Origin: Phellopilus nigrolimitatus | Taxonomy: Eukaryota > Basidiomycota > Agaricomycetes > Hymenochaetales > Hymenochaetaceae | Length of the DNA stretch: 64,000 nucleotides | Direction: 5' to 3' | Assembly (NCBI GenBank): GCA_021029095.1 | Contig: JAJOHG010000019.1 | Coordinates: 372,001-436,000 of the forward strand | In this document: positions 10,023 to 21,345 of the stretch, piece by piece | How positions within the stretch are numbered: the first letter of the stretch is position 1 | Layout of the letters: every line of letters begins with the position of its first letter | The notes under the pieces: generated by a model | The model's input: only the letters and a program-made list of their open reading frames with translations | Database searches by the model: none | What the model was told of the DNA's origin: nothing | Translations under genes and position numbers: made by a program

Positions 10023-11977
10023 ATGGGCAGCACCCTCGCCCCGCCGGCGCCCGCGCCCGAGGCCCTCGCGCTCGACGACGACCCGCTCGCGCGCGCGCTG
10101 CTCCCGCCGCCCGACGAGCCCCCCGCCGCGCGCGCCGCGCGCGAGCGCGCAGAGGCCGCCGCGAAGCAGCGCAGCGACGAGATCGACTACGCCCTCCACG
10201 CCGAGCACGCCGCCGCGCGCCGCCGCGGGCGCCCCGTCAAGCTCCTCCTCCTCGGCCAGAGCGAGAGCGGCAAGTCCACCACCCTCAAGAGTGCGTCCGT
10301 CTCCGTCCCCCTCCCCCCCCCCCTCTCTCTCTCTTGATGAACGTTTTGCTGACGAGCGACGCGCGCGCAGACTTCCAGCTGACGTACGCCCCGAAGGCCT
10401 GGGCCGCCGAGAAGCACGCCTGGCGCGCCGTCATCCAGCTCAACCTCGTCCGCTCCATCACCGCCGTCGCAGACGCCGTCGCCCGCGAGCTCGACGCCGC
10501 GCCGGAGGAGCGCGACTCCGACCCCGAGCTCGACGACCCCGACCCCGATGCCGATGCCGAGCCCGGGCGCGCGACACCCGCCCCCGCCCCCGCGCGGCAG
10601 CAGCAGCAGCCGGCGCCGGCGCTCCCCCTGACGGAGACGCACCGCGCGCTCGTCGCGCAGCTGCTCCCCCTGCGCGGCGTGCAGCGCGACCTCGAGCGGC
10701 GCATCGGGGCGGGCGCAGACGAGGACACCGGGGCCCCTCCCGCCCCCGCTCCCTCCTCTCCCGCACCCGAGTTCCGCGACATCACGAACGCGGCGCCGCA
10801 GCCGCAGCAGGAGTTCTTCGTGCGCTCGAGCGGGTGGAAGAGCGCCGTCGCGCGCCTGCGCCCGCGCGCGTCGCTCGGCGGGCGGCCGAGCTCGGATGCG
10901 GAAGCGGAGGACGACGCGAGCCAGGCGGAGATCGCGCGCGCGTGCGCCGCGATGCAGGCGCTGTGGGGCGACCCCGCCGTGCGCGCCGTCGTGCGCGTGC
11001 GGCGGGTGCCGTTGTTAGATTGCGCGGAGCAGTGCGTGTCTCCCCTTCTCTCCCTCCGCCCTTTTTTGATTGAGCGAGCTGACGGGCCGCGGCGCGCAGC
11101 TTCCTGGACGACCTCGGGCGCGTCGCGCGCGCGGGGTACGCGCCGTCGGACGACGACGTCGTGCGCGCGCGCCTGCGCACGCTCGGCGTGCAGGAGCACC
11201 CGCTCGTGTTCGAGGCGGGCCCGGACCCGGGCCGCGAGTGGATCATCTACGACGTCGGCGGGTCGCGCTCGCTCGTGCGTCGTTCCCCTCTCCCGCTTCC
11301 CACACCAACCAACCAACCAACTTACTAACTTACTTACTTATTTGTTTTGCGCGTGCAGCGCGCGCAGTGGCCCGCGTACTTCGACGACGTGAACGCGATC
11401 CTGTTCCTCGCGCCGATCAGCGCGTTCGACGAGCGGCTCGCGGAGGACCGCCGCGCGAACCGGCTCGACGACTCGCTCGCGCTGTGGAAGAGCGTGTGCG
11501 CGCACCGCCTCCTCGCGCGCACGGAGCTCGTGCTCTTCCTGAACAAGTGCGACCTGCTCGAGCGCAAGCTCGCCGCGGGCGTGCGCTTCAGGGAGTATGT
11601 GAAGAGCTACAAGGGCGAGAATGAGGGCGTTGCGGTCGGGCGGTGTGAGTTCTTCTTTCCCTGAGGCTTTTTTTTTTTTTTTTTTTTTTTTGGTGGGCGT
11701 GGTGCTGATCCTGGCGTTGGCCCGCACAGTCCTCAAGCAAAAGTTCACAGACGTGTGCCGGCACTACTCGAAGGAGCACCGCGGGCTGCACGTGCACTTC
11801 ACGTCCGTCATCGTGCGTGCCCCCTCCCCCTCCTTCCCTTTTCTCTCTCTCTCTGATGCTCACCGCCCCCGCCCCCGCCCCCGCCTGTTACAGGACACGA
11901 AGGCGACCGCAAAGACGCTCTCCGCGGTGCAGGACGGCATCCTGCGGCTGCACCTGCGCAACCTGGACCTCATCTGA
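10023..11977 (+). CDS. Divergent G-protein alpha subunit
   Basis: Heterotrimeric G-protein alpha subunit, expected to relay receptor signals at the plasma membrane. Six exons (10023-10290, 10371-11031, 11100-11274, 11359-11644, 11730-11812, 11894-11977) give about 518 residues against about 350 for classical members. The surplus is mainly an acidic, Pro/Ala-rich insert in the helical domain (roughly residues 150-290) and a long N-terminus. P-loop GQSESGKST is at 78-86; the switch I Arg is kept in RLRTLGV (near 334); switch II reads DVGGSRSLR; the base-binding motif is LNKCDL; TSVIDTKA replaces TCATDT. Two key residues differ. The Mg-binding switch I Thr is Leu, and the catalytic switch II Gln is Ser. 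Gly2 could be myristoylated, but no Cys lies next to it for palmitoylation. Expanded non-classical G-alpha sets are known in agaricomycetes, and I place this one among them. Confidence 0.88.
11668..11691. repeat. Poly-T run, 24 bp, in G-alpha intron 4
   Basis: Twenty-four consecutive T within the intron between exons ending at 11644 and starting at 11730. It is far longer than a normal polypyrimidine tract. Confidence 0.9.
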
Positions 11978-11983
11978 CCGCGT

Positions 11984-12008
11984 CCCCCCCCCCCCCCCCC
12001 CCCCCCCC
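11984..12008. repeat. Poly-C run, 25 bp, after the G-alpha stop
   Basis: Twenty-five C on the + strand, starting 7 bp after the G-alpha stop codon and therefore in the 3' UTR. Confidence 0.9.
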
Positions 12009-13091
12009 GCCCTTTAATCTTTTTTTTCTTCTTATTGCGATTTGTTTCCCCCCCTTTTTTTAAATTTTAATTCGGGCTCGTTTTGCGTTTTGCTTGTTTA
12101 ATTGGACCGCCCCTTGCTTGCTTTGCTAAAACGCTGCGTCGTCACGAACGCATCCGGCCCCCCTCCTCGTCCTCGTCCTCGTCCATGCGATATCTACTGT
12201 CTACTATCTACATATACATACTCTCACCTCCGTGCTGCGCTGTCCCTGTCCGTGCCTTTGTTGCCCCTGTCGCTGTCGCCATCCTCGTCGCTGTTGTTTC
12301 GTTGTCCCTGTTGTTGTTGTCGCTATTATTTGCTGCTGCTGCTGCTGTGTCGCTAGCGTAGAGCCGATCGTTGCTTAATAGTCTGTCTGTCTGTCTGTCC
12401 GTCGTGTATCCTTTCTCTCCTTCTCTCTTTAGTTCCCCTTTTTTCTTTTTTTGTCTTTTTTTTTTTGTCTTTTGTCTTTTGTCTTTTGTCTTTTGTCTTT
12501 CCGGCGGGGTTTTTTTTTTAAAAAAACCTGCGTTATACCGCACGCACGCACGCACGCACGTACGGCCCCCTCATGCGTCTGCGCGCGCCCGCCTCCTCTT
12601 GTCCGTATGCCCCCGCGCGTCGCGCTATGGAATGGAATGGAATGGAATAGATGTGGAGCCTTCATTGTGTCTGCTGCTGCTGCGCGAGCGCGAGCGCGCG
12701 GGGCGGAGCCGCCGCCAGTTTCAGTTCGGGCCGGGGCCCTATGCAAGCTTGATTGATTAGTTGATTGAGTGATGCGATGCACGGCGTCGGTCGGGGCCCT
12801 GGCGCGGCGGTGCGCGTACGCATACGTATGTTTTGCAGTCTGGTCTGCGCCCGGGGGGGGGGGGGGGGGGGGGGGGGTACGCAACGCAACATGACCGAAC
12901 GAGAGTTTTTCTTTCTTAGGAACGCCCTTTTTTGACCTGCTCATCTTTTTTTGGGAGCCTTTTGTGAGAGGCGGGGGGAAATGGAAAATGCAGCAGCCCC
13001 TTTCAAAGTTGTGTGTCGAGCGACCGACCCAAGCCTGCCAAACGTTGCCGTCAGCCCCGCGCGCGCGCGCGGACCAGACCAGAAAGAAAGC

Positions 13092-13127
<36 letters not shown>

Positions 13128-13531
13128 AAAGCCTAGGTGCATTGTAATGTACGTCTACGGTTGCACAAAAAATAAAAAGGTGGCACACCATAACCGCGCG
13201 ATCTGCCCCACCGGCCGGTATGCAGAAAAACAACAAGGAGGCCGACCGCGCCCTCGTGCGCCCGTCCCTTCCCTCCCCCTCCCCCTCCCCCACGCGTACG
13301 CCTCTGAGGCGCTGGTTGTGTTCTGAGGCGCTGGCTGTGTTCCTACATGCGCGGCGGCGACCCCGTCGATACATATACATCCTGCTGGCTGCGCGAGCAA
13401 TGCATAATCATAGCCACATTGACTGTGCTTCTTTTTTTCTCTTTCTTGTTTTCATTTTTCATTTTTCGCGATGGGGACCGACCGTGCAGGGAAGCCGTGT
13501 GGCCGCCAAACCGGCGCGCGCGAGATTCGGA
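12009..13531. other. Gene-free region dense in simple repeats
   Basis: No credible exon on either strand. It holds (CTGT)n near 12380, (TTTTGTC)n near 12460-12500, (CGCA)n near 12540, (GGAAT)n near 12625, poly-G of 25 at 12853-12877, (AAAG)n at 13080-13129, and a 21-bp tandem duplication near 13302-13343. Open frames here are low-complexity products of these repeats. Confidence 0.7.
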
Positions 13532-13951
13532 TAGTAGGGAGCAGGTTTCTTCAATCCCCTGCTTCTCCAGCAGTAGTACAATGTACATGTACAGTATGTC
13601 CGACGCGTCCCGGGTATCATATCATCTTCCTTCTGATGCATTGTAGTCATTCGAACCAACCTGCTTATCTTCCTCATTTCAGTATTGCTGACTTTTGATT
13701 GGGAGAATCAGATGCAGATGCGATGATATAAAACTGAAAATACCTGGATGTACACGTATGTACAGCAATTCACTTACACGGAGGCATCGATCGAATACCG
13801 ACGCCGTCCATTCGAACGTAGTTACATACGGTGTGCATACCATTCCGAGAAACCTACCAGTGAGTCCTTCAGTCTGCGGGCTCATTTAGCTTGTTGTCGT
13901 TGTCATCTCCGGTTCTGCCATCGCCCTAGTCCCCGTTGCTTAATTTTCTCT

Positions 13952-15996
13952 CTAACCTGTGCTGTCATCCGACTCATATCTTCTGCTCCCTCCGGAGTCC
14001 CGGCAACAAGGACAGCTTTCAGGTGCATCCCCTTCATCCAAAATGAACAAGCTCGTTTCCAAGCGCAGGTAGTCTTCATATTCGAACATAGCCGGGTAAG
14101 GGAAGTGCAGGAAGAGGGGCTTCCAGTGCCTTTCTCTGTCGGCGTACGGACTCGGATACGCCAGGCAACTTTTATTATCCCTTTTGGAGTCGAAGGCCCT
14201 CGCCTCCATCTCAGTGCAAAAGATGGCAAGCGATGTCGAAAGGCCATCCCTGGTCCTTGCGTTCAATGTGACATCGGGCAAATAAGCATTCGTTTGCATA
14301 TTCACGGCTGCGACGCCGGCGATCGTGTAATCTAAGATTCGCGGATGCGCAGCCCACTCCCTTCGCAAGACCTTCGAAACAAACTGGAACGTATCGTATG
14401 TCTTGGAGTCGACGAGACTCATGATATGGATTAGTATGTCGTAGGGAAGAGATGGGTCTTGAACATAAGTGTTTTTTCGCGCGTTTGAGACAGGAAGCTC
14501 GAAAGGAAAGAGTGTTTTTCTGGGTGGAAATGGAGGGTCGGATTTTGAGGTGTCCTCCATGCAATGAGGACGGAGATAGTAAGTCAAGATCCCAAGGCCT
14601 TTGGAGAACTGCTCCTCGTCGTTACCATACGCCGCGAGCACCGGGTAAATATCGCTCTGCGAGACGCGAAGCTCGGGCCCGGAAACAGATATCACTGCAA
14701 CAGCAACGTAGAGGATAGAGAGAATAAGCACAGTGCAAGATTTTACACCTGTTTCACGCGCGTGAGAAACCGCTAGCCCGACGTTGGCTCTGAGATGTTC
14801 CCTCGATTCCAGTTTGTCTGTCAAGAGGATGATACACCCTCGGAACCGAAAGAACACGCTTTCAGTTCTTCGGAAATAGAAACGGACCTTTTTAAGGTAA
14901 CCAGAGTAGATGATTTCACGATGACGCGCTTCTCCGGTGAGGGATGTGCTGCCAGGAGCTGCAGCGCACACGAGGAGTGTTGCCATGGCCTGAAAATGAT
15001 CACTGTAAGGGGGATATCTGCAAGCTTCAGAAAGGTCGCAATAGTTCTCCATGATAAGTCCGCGAACGATAATTGATGCGACACTTCGACCGGTAGTGAG
15101 CACTTGCATGTTTTCAGGAGCCAGCCAAGCGTCTTCCCTGATGTGGTTCACGTCCGACGCGAATGTCTCGTAATGGGCAAGCCCATCCGCGGTTGGTGAT
15201 ACATCGGAAACGAGGGTAACAACATATTTGCGTGGGGTGTCAGGCCTGAGACAGCGTTTGCCATACCCGTCCGAAGTGAGGTAATAAATCCACTTCTTGC
15301 CATCCTCTCCACGTGGAATATTGTTGAGGCGGAAGTGCACACCATCGTTGATGGAGAACGCGAGCAGGTCAAGATCAAGAGTGTAAGTCCATTCGTAGTC
15401 GGAAGGCGGCCTCCGACTGGGCTTCGAGTAGTATTTGGCGTACATTTCTTCATTGAGCTCGGTATCTGAATCGCCACCCTTGGGTCTGCCGTCCTCGTAT
15501 TTCTTGAACTTTCTAGCCTCGCCTTCGAAGAAATTCCTTGCGACCTCGAGCCAAGCTGCCGGTTGACTGTAAGGAGACGGCTCGTCATACAAACTTGAAT
15601 ATCCAACAATACCTTCGAAAGCAGTCTTATCAGTTGGGATTTGGCTGACTAGCTGCATTCCCAAATACTGAGCGTAGCTGTCCGAGTGGCTGTAGAGGAC
15701 ATAATACGTTCCTGAACGTCGAAAAGTTTGTTACTTCAAGTTGGGAAGATAGGAAAGCATATACGTAGCTTACCTTTGTGCCGATATACAACAAGACCAC
15801 GCGTTCCCATCTTGTAGTTCTTGGTATATTGGGGGATCTTAGTCGACGAGGTAATTGTTCGTAGAGGAAGAGTTTCAAACGTGGCTACCGAGCAAGGCAC
15901 TTTCGTTACATAAGTAAATTCCACGTGACGTCCCTCCGTCGAGACCTTGAGCGACTCGCATTGCGCAACTTTACTGAATGTAGCTTCAGCTGGCAT
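13952..15996 (-). CDS. F-box-like fungal family protein, tandem copy 1 (longest open copy)
   Basis: Function unknown. The ATG I chose at 15996 gives MPAEATFSKVAQ and a first exon ending MGTRGLVVYRHKG (GTAAGC donor at about 15774). An intron to about 15711 follows, then TYYVLYSHSDSYAQYL and an open frame of more than 570 codons to 13952. The RGLVVYRHKG...YYVLY...SD block is an N-terminal module I recall from many agaricomycete proteins. In the C-terminal half, LPYDILIHIMSLVD followed by FQFVSKVLRREWAAHPRI resembles an F-box-like motif. A short region reads as hydrophobic (KSCTVLILSILYVAVAVISV). More exons probably lie upstream: an ATG at 16336 starts MNLSSGVDAGIKTGVMLL and a TATA sits at 16436-16444. 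A 1-nt length difference from copy 2 near 16120 would break that longer reading, so copy 1 may itself be damaged at its 5' end. Confidence 0.55.
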
Positions 15997-16435
15997 TGAG
16001 ACATATAATAAATAGATTTGAAAATCTAGCCTATCCATCTCAAGTTAAACATACCCGTATGGGTGGCTGAATTCAAACAATCTCAAAGCGCCGTCATCAG
16101 CGTGACCTTGAAACCCTCAGAGTTGGCGCGCAAAAAGCTGCGAGCAATGACTGGAGAAATTAATTCATATGCCTGTGATGAAATCCGCACCGTCTGTATC
16201 GCATGTTAAGGGGGAATATCGTATCGTTACGTGCAATGCTACCTGTCGAGCCATAGACCACTGCGACATTTTGTAGAAAGCAAAGAAGCATAACGCCGGT
16301 CTTGATTCCCGCATCGACACCCGAACTTAGATTCATCGTGAATTTGTTTCTTTATGGTGGGTAGAAAGCGCAACTGACGGGAGTCAGAGTACACCGCCAG
16401 CGGCTGTGTCAGCGGATTTCGTTTCTGGCTTCATA

Positions 16436-16444
16436 CTTATATCG
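16436..16444 (-). promoter_or_regulatory. TATA box of family copy 1
   Basis: Minus-strand CGATATAAG, about 100 bp upstream of the ATG at 16336. The surrounding 90 bp are almost unchanged in the second tandem unit (TATA at 22546-22554), more conserved than nearby spacer, which fits a core promoter. Confidence 0.5.
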
Positions 16445-19400
16445 TTTTTGCAAACGGCGATAAAAACGCGAGCCTGCGCGCCGGCAGCGTGCACCTAAGC
16501 CTGTGGAATCGCGGCAGCGACGTTTACTTAGCGGTCTCCCGTGAATCCTGACTCGGTGAAACCCCCCTCCCTCCCGGACGACGACGGCCGGCACAAAAAC
16601 AAAGTTGACGAAACCCGTTGGCACCCGACGAGAAGGCAGAAAAACGCGAGCGCATCCCGCTGAAACTCAGAAATATAGAGCGGATTTCGATGCCGGGTCC
16701 AAACCCACAGCGGTCACTTATGTTTGCTGTCTTATACAGCCGTTAATACATGTGTATATATGCAACACACAAACAACACACACATCGTTACATATATATA
16801 TATATTATTTATTAGTAGGGAGCAGGTTTTTTGTATCCTCTACTTCTTTAGTATGTACAACGTGATACCCGGAACGCGTCGGGCATACGTGTAATGTACA
16901 TACATGTACATTATTTTAGTCATTTGAACCAACCTGCTCATCTTCATTTTTTTGACTTTTGATTAGGAGAAGCAGAAGCAGATGCGATGATGATGATATA
17001 AAACTGAAACTACCTGAATGTACACGCACAGCAATTCATTTACACGGAGGTATCGACCGAATACCGACGCCGTTCATTTGAACGTAGTTACATACGGTGT
17101 ACATACCATTCCGAGAAACCTACCAGCGAGTCCTTTAGTCTGACTTAGCTTGCTGTCGTAGTCATCGTCGGTTCTGCCATATCGCCCCTAATTTCCGTTG
17201 CTTACATCGCTCCCTGGACCGCCGTCCGACGTACGCCTTCAGCTCCTTCTGGAGTCCTGGCAAAAAGGACAGAGTGCAGGTGCCTCCCCTTCAGCTAAAA
17301 TGAACAAGCTCGCGTCCAAGTGCTTGGCGTATTTATATCCGCACATGAGCGTGCAAGGAAAGTGCAGCACGAGGCGCTTCCAGTGTCTTTCTTTGTCAGC
17401 GTACGGACGCGGATACACAAGGTAGCTTTCATCATCCGTTTCGGAGTCGAAGGCCTTCACGCCCGTCTCAGTGCAGAAGACGGTAAGCGATGTCGAAAGG
17501 CCATCCCTGGTACGCGCGTTCAATGTAACATCGGGTAAATAAGTATTCGTTTGCATATTCACAGCTGCGACGCCGGCGATCGTGTAATCTGAGATTCGCG
17601 GATGCGCTGCCCACTCCCTTCGCAAGGCCTTCGAAACAAACTGGAAAATGTCGTATGTCTTGGAGTCGACGAGACTCATGATATGAGTTAGGATGTCGTA
17701 GGGAAGAGATGGGTCTTGAACATATATTTTATTTCGTGCCTTTGGGATAGGAAGCTCGAAAGTAAAGAGTGTTTTGCTAGGCGGAAATGGAGGATCGAAC
17801 TTTGAAATGTCCTCTATGCAATGAGGACGGAGATAGTAAGTCAAGATCCCAAGGCCTTTGGAGAACTGCTCCTCGTCGTTACCATACGCCGCGAGTACCG
17901 GGTAAATATCGCTCTGCGAGACCCGAAGGTCGGGCCCGGAAACGGAGATCATTACAACAGCGACGTAGTGGATAGAAAAGATAAGCACAGTGCAAGATTT
18001 TACACCTGTTTCGCGCGTGTGAGAAACCGCTAGCCCGACGTTGGCTCTGAGATGGTCCCCCGACTGCAGTCTGTTTGTTAAGAGGATGATACCCCTCGGA
18101 ACCGAAAGAATGCGCTTTCAGTTTCTCCGTAAATTGAACTAGCATTTGTAAGGTAGCGAGAGTCGGAGTATACACGACGACGCGCAGCTCCGGTAAGGGA
18201 TGTGCTGCCAGGCGCTGCAGCGCACACGAGGAGTTTTGCCATAACCTGAAAATGATAACTGCAAGGGGGGTGTCTGTAAGCTTCAGAAAGGTCGCTATAG
18301 TTCGTCATTATGAGTCCGCGAACGATAATTGATGCGACACTCCGACCAGTAGTAAGTACTTGCGTATTTTTGGGAGCCATCCAAACGTGTTCCCTGATGC
18401 GAGTTATGTCCGACGCGAATGTTCGGTAATGCGCAAGCCCATCCTCTGCCAAAGGAACATTGGCAACGAGCATAGCAACATATTCGCGTGGAGTGTCAGG
18501 CCTAAGACAGTGTCTTCCACACCCGTCCGTAGTAAGGTAGTAGATCCATTTCTTGCCATCCTCTCCACGTGGAATATTGTTGAGGCGGAAGTGCGCACCT
18601 TCGTCAACGGAGAACACGAGCAGATCAAGATCAAGTGTGTAAATCCATCCGACGAACTCCTCATGGGAAGGCGGCTTCTGACTGGGCTTCGAACAGTATC
18701 GAAAGTGTCGAAAGAACTCTTCTTTCTCGCAGTCGACGTCGTCACTCTTGTCACTCTTGGGCCTGCCGTCCTCGTATTTCTTGAACTTTCTAGCCTCGCC
18801 TTCGAAGAAATTCCTTGCGACCTCGAGCCAAGCTGCCGGTTGACTGTAAGGAGACGGCTCGTTATACAAACTTGATATCCAACAATACCTTCAAAAGCAG
18901 TCTTATCAGTCGGGATTTGACTGACTATCCGCATTCCCAGATTCCGGGAATAGCTGTCATAGTGGTTAATGAGGACATAATACGTTCCTGAACATCGAAA
19001 AGTTCGTTACTTCAAGTTGGGAAGATAGGAAAGCATATAGCTTACCTTTGTGCCGATACGCAATAAGACCTTCCGTTATCATCTCGTAGTTCTTGGTATA
19101 TTGGGGGATCTTGGTTGACGAGGTGGTTGTTTGTAGAAGATGAGTTTCAACGTGGCTACACCGCCAACTGAGTCAAATGTTGTAAAGATAGACGGAGCTA
19201 AACGCCTTAGAGATATCACATGTAGTGTTGAATTATGAATCATGGAAACGTATATATGAGATTTTTCAGGCAAACATAATTGAAATGTTTCATCTAAATA
19301 CACATATTATGTTCGGGACGAATTAGTAAAAAAACGGATGATTTTCTATGGAATTAAGATTTATATTGCTGTCATTTGGAGGATATAATGTAAGGTTTTT

Positions 19401-19751
19401 TAATGCTACAACAAGTGTTAATACAGGGCTTGTGTTGTGTTGTAATGTCGATGGGCTGCAAGATCCGTATTACACTTCGTACTTATTTATGCAAGATTTG
19501 CCCAGATGTTGCTTGAGGATTTGCCGACAAATGCTTTTTAGACATTTCCGGAGACATCCGAGTGATGTATGTGGAGGCGTTCAAACAACTTCAACCAAAA
19601 AGTAATATGTATATATAGGAAAACACGTAGTAAATACACAAGCAGAGTAACAAAGTTTATGTAATCTCTAAATCTTTATTTTACTTGTTCACACGAACTT
19701 GTGCGCTGCTCTCCTGTCTTTCCATCTCACGGCGGCAAGAACTAGATATAT

Positions 19752-21345
19752 AAGTGCGAGAACGAGGTGTGCCTGCGACCAGGCTGCTACCGCTCGTACC
19801 GCTCCGACAAGGAGGACTGCCTGCCATGCGAGCACCCTGGATGTGGGAGTCGCATGAAGCTGCTCTGGCGTGTCTCCATCGTCAACTGTCCCGGACGCGA
19901 TATCCTCATTGCCACCATGCTGAACGGTGCAGCTGTCATGGACGCTGCGCACCTTCTCATCGCCAGGATTGAGTTGTGCCCGCAGCCACAGACTTCTGAG
20001 CTCGCCGCCGTGGATATCACACTCCAGAATATCATCATTCTGCAAAACAAGGTCAACTTGATCAAGGAGGCACAGGCGCTCGAGCACCAGAAGAGTATCA
20101 CTGTGTTCGTAAAAGGTGTGTTTGCGCCAACTGAGAAATAGAAGCTTCTGCTACAGAGCTGAGAGGGCTCTGTGCACAATACAGGTACCGTGGCGGAGGC
20201 GTCGCCCATCGTTCTCCGCGCAACTAAAATACAACATCGACACAGTGAGCGTGTACATTGTGAAACGGATCCCGGTCCTGGTGCGGGACTTCACGTCGTC
20301 GCCGCGGCTGATCGTCATCCGCTCATTCGACGTGAACAAGCCGGGCGCGGAGGTCGACGAGCTGAAGAGTGGGATTGTGTGCCGCTCGATTTTCACGAGC
20401 ATGCCCACACTCGGCATGTGCATTGAGATCCGCCCGGGCATCGTCACGAAGGACGCGCAGGGTTGCAGAGTACGTTCTTTACAACCCGACTTTCATTTGC
20501 CTTCAATGAACCTGCTGCAAGATCAAACAAATCGGGTGAGTTTGACAGGTGCGAGCTGCTCTCCCATTTCAAAAATGAGGTGCGTCTGCTTGTCCTCACT
20601 ATTTTTCCGCCTCACAGCCCTCTGACTGCACTTTTCTTTCTTGCGGACAGGAATCCATTACAAACTTTAGTGCCCGTGTGCAAGACATCGTCCAGCAGCA
20701 CCTCCATACCGATGCCAGGCTGCAGTACCTCAGCCTGGACGCGGTGCATGCCGTACTCATGCAGGAGATGGACCGGTGCACACGCCGTCTGTCTTCTCAT
20801 CCTCGCTGAATGTTTTTCAAAACGTACTGAATGCATTTCTCTTTGACAGCAGACACACAGGAAAGCGAGCACAAGCGCGAGGATGCGGACATAGCCGTGG
20901 ATATGGACGAGTCGGACAGCTCAGAGTCCGATTCCTCTGACGACGAGAAAGACAAGCACGTTTAGCAGGACAAGCCGCCCGATCTTCGGCCGCATAGTCA
21001 TGCTGCTCATGAGAACAACCAGCTGCAGTTCGCCATGCCCGGCGGGCTCATCGGTGTGGGCACGATGATCAACCCGACACTGTGCCACGCAGACAGGCTC
21101 GTTGGGCAGGTGCTCGGCGCGGTGGGCAAGCTGCCCCAGATCTACATCGGTGTGTTGCGCCATCCTTTTCACATTTTCTTCTGTGCGCTTATGTGTGTCC
21201 ATCTGCGCGCGCAGTGCTCGAGATCAGTTTGTTCCTCCTGTGGTGCCTGTTGGGTGTCAAGACCGAGGATAAGAAGATGGCGAAGGTGACAAAACTCATG
21301 AAGAACGATCTGCTGCTGATCAACATCGGCTCGACAACCTCGAGG
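19752..21345 (+). pseudogene. Captured fragment of eIF2-gamma (GCD11)
   Basis: Translation-initiation factor eIF2-gamma sequence, incomplete and damaged. It begins in the zinc-binding insert ([20 protein letters not shown]), so the P-loop end of the gene is absent. It runs through [36 protein letters not shown] and FVKG. An intron with GT-AG ends is retained near 20115-20185, then TVAEASPIV, a frameshift, and [19 protein letters not shown] with [19 protein letters not shown]. After a foreign segment (about 20470-20965) it resumes with [26 protein letters not shown], a second retained intron near 21150-21215, and [20 protein letters not shown]. GTPase motifs are altered (NCPGRD for DCPGHD; NKVNL for NKVDL). 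Retained introns mean the capture was from DNA, not a processed transcript. It cannot make working eIF2-gamma. Confidence 0.85.
20650..20965 (+). pseudogene. Fragment of a second, unidentified gene nested in the eIF2-gamma fragment
   Basis: An acceptor-like TTGCGGACAG at 20641-20650 opens an exon reading ESITNFSARVQDIV then LQYLSLDAVHAVLMQEMDR. A GT-AG intron (about 20777-20848) follows, then an acidic tail (DADIAVDMDESDSSES) ending at a stop near 20965. The two exons, in-frame splice and codon-like sequence suggest the real 3' end of another host gene. eIF2-gamma has nothing like this between its TKDAQG and PIFGRIV blocks. I do not recognise the parent gene. Confidence 0.5.

Larger units (their letters stand above)
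13532..16790. repeat. Tandem 3.26-kb duplication, unit 1
   Basis: Head-to-tail with the unit at 16813-22896. Both units begin TAGTAGGGAGCAGGTT and end ACACACATCGTT, after a shared tract with GATTTCGATGCCGGGTCC. Each holds one minus-strand family gene, about 0.4 kb of 3' flank and about 0.45 kb of promoter-side sequence. Similarity is high across coding and non-coding parts, so the duplication is fairly recent. A 22-bp AT-rich spacer (16791-16812) separates the units. Confidence 0.9.

Noticed and set aside
10285..11316. 343-codon minus-strand open frame
   Set aside because: Shadow of the very GC-rich G-alpha exons on the other strand.
12429..13142. 237-codon minus-strand open frame
   Set aside because: Made of poly-C/G, AAAG and TTTTGTC repeats; low complexity with no family or splice support.
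16389..16400. TACACCGCCAG near the family promoter resembling the element's left end
   Set aside because: Ten bases match, but the similarity stops there, it has no partner end, and the site is shared by both tandem units. Treated as coincidence.
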